Shown here in pieces: positions 36,645 to 41,303 of a stretch of DNA of 41,303 bases. The stretch covers positions 1-41,303 of IMG/VR virus record IMGVR_UViG_3300028666_000010. The stretch is one strand, 5' to 3'. This stretch comes from a virus. The notes below the pieces were generated by a model. That model did not search any database. It had not been told where the DNA came from and saw nothing but the letters and a program-made list of their open reading frames with translations. The position numbers and the translations under genes were made by a program. Position 1 is the stretch's first letter. Every line of letters begins with the position of its first letter.

Positions 36645-36670
36645 CCGCTCACCTTCGGGTGGGCGGTTTT
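36645..36670 (+). terminator. Intrinsic terminator closing the late operon
   Basis: CCGCTCACC (36645-36653), TTCG tetraloop, GGTGGGCGG (36658-36666), then TTTT: a 9-bp stem with one wobble. It ends rightward late transcription before the convergent GIY-YIG gene. Confidence 0.88.
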
Positions 36671-36699
36671 CTGCTTTCAACGCCACCCCTTCCGGTAAA

Positions 36700-37161
36700 T
36701 CACTCAAGCACCCTTACGACATCCCTCAACCTCTCGACGCGGGCCTCCTCTTCTGGGGTCAGGTGCCAATCGACAGGCTCTATCGTCCGCTTTGGTGGCC
36801 TGTACGACTCGACGGGCGGGGAAATCTTTGGCGGCTTAGGTGGCAGTGTGGGCGGCTCTGGCGGGCTCTCGCGGAATCTCTCAATGCAGCCCAACAACTC
36901 CTCTACCGGCTCGAACCATTCCCCGTGCCGTCGCGCGCCCGCGAACCTCTTATGAAGTTCGCGCTCGTCCTTGCCTGTTCCATGTATTGTCAGAAGGATG
37001 CGTAACCGAACGGGACAATGCGACTGCATCCCCGCCAGACGAACTTCGGGCTTGGTCGCCCATCCGATTTTGATCAGCCCGCCAGCTACGCCTTGGATGA
37101 AATAGACGAAGCCGGGCGTGGTGAGAGTCGAGACGCCCTCCATCGTCCACGGGACGCTCAT
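36700..37161 (-). CDS. GIY-YIG-like (T5orf172/MUG113-type) protein at the prophage edge (153 aa)
   Basis: The N-terminal 90 residues carry the GIY-YIG-like set: GFVYFIQGVAGGLIKIGWAT, KPEVRLAGMQSHCPV, DERELHKRFAGARRHGEWF (Glu included). A long proline-rich linker (PPEPPTLPPKPPKISPPVES) and a charged helix follow. The gene lies between the late operon and attP, so in the prophage it is the terminal gene beside one attachment site, a usual place for accessory or defence-type cargo. A putative nuclease; target unknown. Confidence 0.75.
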   Translation of the reverse strand: MSVPWTMEGVSTLTTPGFVYFIQGVAGGLIKIGWATKPEVRLAGMQSHCPVRLRILLTIHGTGKDERELHKRFAGARRHGEWFEPVEELLGCIERFRESPPEPPTLPPKPPKISPPVESYRPPKRTIEPVDWHLTPEEEARVERLRDVVRVLE

Positions 37162-37253
37162 AAGTTTTCCATTTGGTCGCTAAGTCCTTGATTCTTTGCT
37201 AGGCGTTTTCCAGTGCGATAGATGTTAAGTCCATGATGCAAAAGCAATAGCGT

Positions 37254-37302
37254 TGGACTGAAAATCCGCGTGTCGGTGGTTCGATTCCGCCCCTAGGCAC
37301 CA
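37254..37302 (+). other. attP: 3' half of tRNA-Phe
   Basis: The sequence matches the tRNA-Phe 3' half: anticodon arm GGACTGAAAATCC with GAA anticodon, variable loop, T-arm GGTTCGATTCC and CCTAGGCACCA end. The 5' half is absent, so this is not a working tRNA. It lies 23 bases past the integrase stop, as expected for a phage that integrates into a tRNA gene and restores its 3' end. The host tRNA 5' acceptor strand should read GCCTAGG. Confidence 0.88.
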
Positions 37303-37325
37303 TTATAAAACAATGGTTTAGCATT

Positions 37326-38429
37326 TCAAGGCTGGTCGGATTTTCCGCTTTTTTTCGCGAGTTTTCCAATTCTCCGTCGTTCTGTGCGCTCCATTCGCTG
37401 CACAACCCCGGTCATTCGGCGCTTCGTATCGGCCTCTTTGCTGTAGTGTTTTGCCATCACCTGAGACTTATGCCCCAGAATCGCCGCGACATCTTCGACC
37501 GCCCCGCCAGCTTCGATCACAAGCTTGCCGACGGTGTGGCGCAGGCCGTGAAATGTCAGGCCCGATCCTATCTTCCCCTCTGATTCCAACCGGCGCAGAA
37601 GCTTGAAGAAGCTGGCCCGGAAACCGCTCTCCGTCCACGCTTGGCCCCATTTGTTCACCGCCAGCGTTGTGGCCCGCTCCCGGCCACGCCGAGTCCTCTT
37701 GGGCGGCTCCGGCTCTCGAGACAGGATTTCCCGCAGGCGGTAATGGGCTGGTATCCAATGCGGCTCGCCTGTCTTGCTGATAATCGTGGTGATGGCCTTC
37801 CCATCGAACTCGCTTTTCTCGAGCCGAACGGCATCTCCCTCCCGAAGGCCGGCAAACATCCCCAACGCAATGACCTTCAATTGCTCGAGCGGAGCCTCTG
37901 TCAGAACCGCTTCGCGTTCTTCATCCTTCCAAGCCCTGTTCGCGATCTTCATGGTCTTGGGGCGCTTGAGAAGATCCACCCCTTCCCCGACGTTGATTTC
38001 AACATGGTCGCGCTTCTTTCCCCAGCCGAGTAGCAGTCTGAAAACCTGCACCACATAATTGGCAAAGCGCCTGCCGTGCTTCCTGAGGGCCTTATCACGG
38101 GAGCCGTAAACCATCCCCGCATCTATATCGCTGACGGCAATCGCCCTGATCGGTGCCAGGTAATCGAACACTCTGTTGTAATCAGCCTGCGTGCGCTTCG
38201 CGAGCCGTTCAAACTCCGGCGATGATTTGTAGGCTACGATCAGCGCCCCCAGCGTCCCGTCTTTCGGCTTGGTGGCGTTGATCTTCTGCTCGAGCGCCAA
38301 GACCTCGGCGGCGAATTCATCGCTTCCATGCTTGGCCTTGATCCGGCAGTTGGTTTTGCGGTGATAGTAGTATTCGATGATCCGGCCGTTTTTGCGGGCT
38401 ACAACCCTCTTGATACCCCTAAGCCGCAT
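37326..38429 (-). CDS. int: Tyrosine-family integrase
   Basis: 367 aa from ATG 38429 (370 aa if ATG 38438 is used). The catalytic set is complete, numbering from 38438: Arg199 in FAGLREGDA, Lys222 in SKTGEPHW, His297 and Arg300 in FHGLRHT, His323 in LGHKS, and Tyr332 in KHYSKEA. An N-terminal arm-binding region and a core-binding helical domain (60-150) precede it. It should integrate the phage at tRNA-Phe through the adjacent attP. It overlaps the excisionase-like gene. Confidence 0.95.
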   Translation of the reverse strand: MRLRGIKRVVARKNGRIIEYYYHRKTNCRIKAKHGSDEFAAEVLALEQKINATKPKDGTLGALIVAYKSSPEFERLAKRTQADYNRVFDYLAPIRAIAVSDIDAGMVYGSRDKALRKHGRRFANYVVQVFRLLLGWGKKRDHVEINVGEGVDLLKRPKTMKIANRAWKDEEREAVLTEAPLEQLKVIALGMFAGLREGDAVRLEKSEFDGKAITTIISKTGEPHWIPAHYRLREILSREPEPPKRTRRGRERATTLAVNKWGQAWTESGFRASFFKLLRRLESEGKIGSGLTFHGLRHTVGKLVIEAGGAVEDVAAILGHKSQVMAKHYSKEADTKRRMTGVVQRMERTERRRIGKLAKKSGKSDQP

Positions 38430-38667
38430 GATCACCATCTAGGAGCGCCAGCCACTTTTCCCGCGAAAGGGACTTCGCTTCATCGGCGGAAAGGGAGTCA
38501 AGCCATCGATCTAGTGTCCTGCGGTCATAAAGGACGCGGGTGCGGATTTTGATGGGGGTAACTGGGCATTCGGAAACAAACGTAGGGGCGCTCACGCCGC
38601 AATAGGTCGCGGCCTGCTCCCGAGAGAGCAGCCGGGGTTCGACGGCCCTGCGCGCCGCCTTCGTCAT
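38419..38667 (-). CDS. Excisionase-like HTH protein (82 aa)
   Basis: Residues about 13-50 (LLSREQAATYCGVSAPTFVS, then IRTRVLYDRRTLDRWLDSL) form a MerR/AlpA-like winged HTH typical of Xis and helix_turn_helix_17 proteins. It directly precedes and overlaps int in the same operon, the usual xis place. Likely directs excision. Confidence 0.78.
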   Translation of the reverse strand: MTKAARRAVEPRLLSREQAATYCGVSAPTFVSECPVTPIKIRTRVLYDRRTLDRWLDSLSADEAKSLSREKWLALLDGDHAA

Positions 38668-38969
38668 TCCTTGCCATCCAGTACGGATTGGAGCATGGCG
38701 CGGAAGACGTGAACGCAGTTTCGTTTATTAAAATCGTCAGCATCAGGGCCAAACGAGTCGTCAAGATCGTGTTTCTCGTCACCCTTCTCTATCATCCGAT
38801 CTGTAGGCTCCATCAAGCAGCGGATGACGGCGCTGGCGAATGCCTCCAAATTGAATATGCCGTCCAAGGTCGTAAGGCCGTTATGGAACGCATAATCTCC
38901 GGTATAGTCTTCGTCCCTCGCGACCGCATGAATGGCCCTCGCGCATTCCTCAAGTTTGTTCATCGTCAT
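38664..38969 (-). CDS. Hypothetical acidic protein (101 aa)
   Basis: Starts MTMNKLEECARAIHAVARDE; a second ATG two codons later is also possible. Mainly helical and acidic, with FNLEAFASAVIRCLMEPTDR. This style of helical phage protein (ARAIHAV...A..VIR.LMEPT) recurs in rhizobial phages, function unknown. Its stop overlaps the excisionase-like start. Confidence 0.6.
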   Translation of the reverse strand: MTMNKLEECARAIHAVARDEDYTGDYAFHNGLTTLDGIFNLEAFASAVIRCLMEPTDRMIEKGDEKHDLDDSFGPDADDFNKRNCVHVFRAMLQSVLDGKE

Positions 38970-39180
38970 TCCTTATTGCCTTGGGGATGGGGCCTCTACC
39001 AAGCTGCCATTCACGATGAGCGCGGGTAAAATCAACCAATTTTGCTACGGCTTCGGACGGCGTAAGGCCGCGTGCATGGCAATCCCCGCAATCTGCCTGC
39101 CATTTCTCCTTGGTACCACGGATATAATCCGGCAACTCAAAGAGTTCGATATTGAAAACTTCTCGGCGTATCGCGCCCAT
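38950..39180 (-). CDS. Hypothetical protein (76 aa)
   Basis: ATG 39180 follows AAGGAATAG. Motifs IELFELPDYIRGTKEKWQAD and CGDCHARGLTPSEAVAKLVD: a strand, a CxxC and a helix, similar in style to small HicB-like or unknown phage proteins. No assignment. Overlaps the next gene by 20 bases. Confidence 0.5.
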   Translation of the reverse strand: MGAIRREVFNIELFELPDYIRGTKEKWQADCGDCHARGLTPSEAVAKLVDFTRAHREWQLGRGPIPKAIRNDDEQT

Positions 39181-39182
39181 GT

Positions 39183-39350
39183 CTATTCCTTATTGGGTTG
39201 GGTTGGGGTGAGCTTCTCGCGCTCATCGCAGCCGCAATGGCCTTTGCGAACGCAATCTTTAGCCGATCCATCGTCGCCATGAATTGGATACGGGCATGTT
39301 CCAGGAACGACCAGGAAGCATTGCTCTTTCTCTGACCAAGCTAAGCTCAT
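39183..39350 (-). CDS. Small Cys-rich protein (55 aa)
   Basis: The frame starts at ATG 39350, overlapping the upstream TGA (ATGA), and ends in a TAG just before the next Shine-Dalgarno. Five cysteines (EQCFLVVPGTCPYP; KDCVRKGHCGCDER) with two histidines suggest a small zinc-binding protein. Clean junctions on both sides support it. Confidence 0.6.
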   Translation of the reverse strand: MSLAWSEKEQCFLVVPGTCPYPIHGDDGSAKDCVRKGHCGCDEREKLTPTQPNKE

Positions 39351-39700
39351 TTCTTCCATCCCAGTGATTGAAGGGTGGAGATAGCGGCGTCGGCGCGAAC
39401 GAACGATGCGTTGCGATCAAAAGCAGATAATTCGTGCCATTCCAGCGTATTCAATTTGAAGTGCTTATTTTGAGCTTCATATAGCGCCCTCGCCACTTCT
39501 TCTCTATCATCTGCTGGGATAGTGGGCTTGGGGGCGGCGGCGAGCGTCTTCAGGTATGTATCTATGGCGAAATTTGTAATACGCCGTACTGTCCGAAGCC
39601 TTAGAATGCCGCGTACCACATCGGCAACTTCCACAGCAGCCGCCTCGCGAGCCCGCAACATCTCCTCACTCTGCTCTATGGGAACGAGCTTGTAGGTCAT
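39347..39700 (-). CDS. Hypothetical protein (117 aa)
   Basis: Helical throughout (EEMLRAREAAAVEVADVVRG), with a C-terminal segment REEVARALYEAQNKHFKLNT leading to ADAAISTLQSLGWKK. ATG 39700 overlaps the upstream stop. A C-terminal ARALYEA...ADAAI pattern is frequent in small unknown phage proteins. Function unknown. Confidence 0.6.
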   Translation of the reverse strand: MTYKLVPIEQSEEMLRAREAAAVEVADVVRGILRLRTVRRITNFAIDTYLKTLAAAPKPTIPADDREEVARALYEAQNKHFKLNTLEWHELSAFDRNASFVRADAAISTLQSLGWKK

Positions 39701-40002
39701 GGCGTCTTTCCGTTGCGGAAATGTGCCTTTATCTGCTCTACTATATGCTTTGGCTTTCCGGCTGGAACAATTAGTTCAAAATCAGGCGCACTATGACGAA
39801 ACGCAAAACTCTTTCTCAGAACATGATTGCTAATACGAATTTTCACTTCTTTCGCATCATTTGTAGTAACGTAAACATATGCGCTGGAATTGGACGCATT
39901 TGAGCGATCAGTTCGGATTAAGAATCCTTCGCCTTTCAAATGGTGTGTTAAAATTTCAACGGCTTCTCGAACGGCAAGTGTCAATGGCTTTGTGTTGCAC
40001 AT
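39697..40002 (-). CDS. Hypothetical protein (101 aa)
   Basis: Starts at ATG 40002 directly after a TAG, with GGAGGGG upstream. Strand-rich middle (SSAYVYVTTNDAKEVKIRIS) and a basic C-terminal helix, a layout reminiscent of small dsRNA-binding-like or HicA-type folds. The resemblance is too weak to name. Confidence 0.5.
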   Translation of the reverse strand: MCNTKPLTLAVREAVEILTHHLKGEGFLIRTDRSNASNSSAYVYVTTNDAKEVKIRISNHVLRKSFAFRHSAPDFELIVPAGKPKHIVEQIKAHFRNGKTP

Positions 40003-40287
40003 CTACCCCTCCACCCCATAAGCGGTACGGATTGAGGCGGCGATGGCTTCGCACATTTCGCGCTCTGCTTCGGTAGGCGAACCACCATCGGGCAGTACTA
40101 AGCAACCGTTCAAAGCTATGATCGCACAATCCCGTGCCGTATCACGGCGGATGTCTTGGATGTGGGAGAGGAGGGCCTTACGATCTGCCTCCGTTTGCTT
40201 TAACGTGGCCGCCAGGGAGTCCCATGAAAAAATAGCGCGACGAATCTTCGCCCTCTCCGCAATCGCCTTCAATTCGTCTGGTGTCAT
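40003..40287 (-). CDS. Hypothetical helical protein (94 aa)
   Basis: MTPDELKAIAERAKIRRAIF followed by a helix with EADRKALLSHIQDIRRDTAR, a pattern typical of small unknown phage proteins (ADRKALLA...). A C-terminal segment follows with SPTEAEREMCEAIAASIR. ATG overlaps the upstream stop. Function unknown. Confidence 0.55.
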   Translation of the reverse strand: MTPDELKAIAERAKIRRAIFSWDSLAATLKQTEADRKALLSHIQDIRRDTARDCAIIALNGCLVLPDGGSPTEAEREMCEAIAASIRTAYGVEG

Positions 40288-40448
40288 GGCTTCTGACCTT
40301 CTGGATGAAGGGGGAGGGCGCGGATTTCGTCAGCGATGCGTTTTTCAGTGATACAATCTAGGCAGGCAGATGGATATTCCTCCGCCACCTTCGCGCATCT
40401 CTCACGAAGGGCTTCCATGTCGGATTGGGTGTAGAGTTTGTCGGTCAT
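40284..40448 (-). CDS. Hypothetical protein (54 aa)
   Basis: The frame runs from ATG 40448 to a TGA overlapping the next ATG, and its start overlaps the upstream stop, so it closes a gap between coupled genes. Sequence MEALRERCAKVAEEYPSACL then ITEKRIADEIRAL: helical with three cysteines. Confidence 0.55.
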   Translation of the reverse strand: MTDKLYTQSDMEALRERCAKVAEEYPSACLDCITEKRIADEIRALPLHPEGQKP

Positions 40449-40627
40449 GGCTGCACCATAAGCATGATGTCTGCCGCCGCGTCTCTTCGGCCCATTCCAT
40501 ACTGGGTGGGCGGCTCTATTGTGCCTGACTGAGCCAGCGCTAGGCGAGCAGCGGTTTTGAACGTATTGTCGATAAGCTTCTGCACCTCAGCTTCGGTCGC
40601 AATGCGCCAGTGAAATATCTTAAACAT
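40445..40627 (-). CDS. Hypothetical protein (60 aa)
   Basis: ATG 40627 (MFKIFHWRIATEAEVQKLID) is preferred to a much longer upstream frame because that frame lies over the next gene and has no junction support. The N-terminus resembles a short strand-helix unit; the rest is helical. Function unknown. Confidence 0.5.
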   Translation of the reverse strand: MFKIFHWRIATEAEVQKLIDNTFKTAARLALAQSGTIEPPTQYGMGRRDAAADIMLMVQP

Positions 40628-40634
40628 CTTGCTT

Positions 40635-40955
40635 TCACCCTCCATCATTTGTCGTGGTGAGGGCGAGCATACAATCGTGATGTGACTTCCACGCGCGTTG
40701 CAGCACTTCTTCTGGTGTTGCCTTCTCTCCATTTGAAAAACCGTTTTCTTCAATGTCATTGATATGACGCTGTATACTCTCCACCCTTGGGTCTTGTGAT
40801 TGGGAGGTTTGTAGGGAAGGTAGGCAACACCAATATGATCCGTCTGCATCCCGCCACAGACGAGGGCAGCGACATCGAACACCTTTCAGAAGCGGTTTAT
40901 AGTTGGCGGGCCGCGCATCTACCGTATGTTTTGGGTCTGTGGTGTTTTGGGTCAT
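40635..40955 (-). CDS. Hypothetical protein (106 aa)
   Basis: A polar N-terminus with a Cys cluster (VRCRCPRLWRDADGSYWCCL) precedes a Gln/Ser-rich linker and a charged helix (DPRVESIQRHINDIEENGFS) ending near CMLALTTTNDGG. ATG 40955 overlaps the upstream stop. Probably metal-binding; no family. Confidence 0.5.
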   Translation of the reverse strand: MTQNTTDPKHTVDARPANYKPLLKGVRCRCPRLWRDADGSYWCCLPSLQTSQSQDPRVESIQRHINDIEENGFSNGEKATPEEVLQRAWKSHHDCMLALTTTNDGG

Positions 40956-41158
40956 GGGCGAGCGTCCTTGTGCGAATAATCGCGGATATCAGGCGAATAG
41001 TGATGCTCGTGTTTGCCGGGATGACCGGCAGCACGAACGCAGAAGAAATCCGCATTCGGTGATGGCGGACTATCCCAGCAGAGATTATCCGCTGGCGTGC
41101 TATATTCTTCTGACGGCCACCAGAACTTCCCCGCGAGATCGAAACCGCCGCGCCTCAT
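40952..41158 (-). CDS. Hypothetical Cys/His protein (68 aa)
   Basis: ATG 41158 overlaps the TGA of the junction-spanning gene (ATGA), which fixes the start. The C-terminal half has a CxxxxGHPGKHEHHY region (FFCVRAAGHPGKHEHHYSPD) that could bind a metal, with an earlier Cys in NLCWDSP. The pattern C...GHxGxH is common in unnamed phage and actinobacterial small proteins. Confidence 0.6.
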   Translation of the reverse strand: MRRGGFDLAGKFWWPSEEYSTPADNLCWDSPPSPNADFFCVRAAGHPGKHEHHYSPDIRDYSHKDARP

Positions 41159-41303
41159 TTCGATTGCTCCAAGGCTGTACGGGCGCGGACAACTTTCTTG
41201 ATCGCCCGTTTCCATTCGACGGGAACATCTGTGCCGTAGGAACGCTCAATCAAGTTGTCAGCCAAATCGAGCGCCGTGAACGCTTCGCTGGCTCCAGGCG
41301 TTT
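41155..41303 (-). CDS. Hypothetical junction-spanning protein (3' part, right copy)
   Basis: The 3' end of the 130-aa gene that starts at 371. Bases 41177-41303 duplicate 1-127, and the unique last 22 bases (41155-41176) supply the C-terminus TALEQSK and TGA. It is the same gene, not a second one. Confidence 0.75.
   Translation of the reverse strand, partial: TPGASEAFTALDLADNLIERSYGTDVPVEWKRAIKKVVRARTALEQSK
41177..41303. repeat. Direct terminal repeat, right copy (circular assembly overlap)
   Basis: Exact copy of 1-127. Removing it gives the circular unit of 41,176 bp. Confidence 0.95.

Noticed and set aside
37199-37302. Complete tRNA gene
   Set aside because: Only the half from the anticodon arm to CCA is present; upstream sequence cannot form the D-arm or 5' acceptor strand, so it is an attachment site.
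1-41303. CRISPR arrays, insertion sequences, restriction-modification or anti-CRISPR genes
   Set aside because: No spaced direct repeats, transposase, methyltransferase or recognised Acr/Aca pair was found; some unknown small proteins could still have such roles.

Overview
This window is almost certainly one complete temperate phage (or excised prophage) genome assembled as a circle. The first 127 bases (1-127) are repeated exactly as the last 127 (41177-41303), so the unique molecule is about 41,176 bp. The repeat falls inside a leftward gene, which is reunited when the ends are joined. The host is most likely an alphaproteobacterium, probably of the Rhizobiales/Hyphomicrobiales type. The DNA is GC-rich, many small proteins resemble families common in phages of that group, and the attachment site next to the integrase carries the 3' half of an alphaproteobacterial-looking tRNA-Phe. 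No complete tRNA, CRISPR array or insertion sequence was seen.

Layout. (1) Immunity region, about 8.1-10.9 kb: a cI-like S24 repressor (leftward) and a Cro-like HTH protein (rightward) diverge around a 97-bp operator region. A secreted Cys-containing protein sits downstream of cI. A 435-bp gene-free, hairpin-rich stretch separates it from the start of the left arm. (2) Left arm, leftward from 8.13 kb through the circle junction (1/41176) to 36.7 kb: a dense chain of more than 30 small genes whose stop and start codons mostly overlap. It holds a recombination module (ERF annealing protein, YqaJ exonuclease, SSB, NinB), an HNH nuclease, many zinc-ribbon and unknown proteins, an excisionase-like HTH protein and a tyrosine integrase. 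Several chain links are tiny reading frames of 13-25 codons. attP follows the integrase, and a GIY-YIG-type gene lies on the far side of attP. (3) Right early arm, 9.9-16.3 kb: HTH proteins, a VRR-NUC nuclease, a GIY-YIG-type protein, a replication initiator/loader-like protein, a primase-helicase and a DUF6456-like candidate late regulator.

(4) Late operon, 16.47-36.56 kb: decoration and fiber genes (including a glycine-rich fiber with 22-residue repeats and a fiber-adaptor-like protein), terminase small and large subunits, P22-like portal, scaffold, N4-gp56-type major capsid protein and a capsid-associated protein. These are followed by gp4-like and gp10-like tail accessory/hub proteins, an Fe(II)/2OG oxygenase next to a GNAT acetyltransferase, three ejection-type proteins and a tailspike with an SGNH esterase domain. 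Lysis genes come last: a 40-aa membrane peptide, a GH24 endolysin with a C-terminal membrane anchor, nested Rz/Rz1 spanins and an XhlA-like protein. The gene set indicates a short-tailed podovirus. Intrinsic terminators precede the late operon, flank the capsid genes, precede the tailspike and close the operon.

How it fits together: the repressor and Cro-like protein probably act at a shared 11-bp motif found inside both predicted early promoters. The left arm supplies recombination and integration, the right arm replication and then the late switch. The most unusual points are the oxygenase-acetyltransferase pair inside the virion operon, the chain of micro-reading-frames in the left arm, relics of lost genes at 17143-17164 and 34561-34662, and the structured stretch at 8205-8641.
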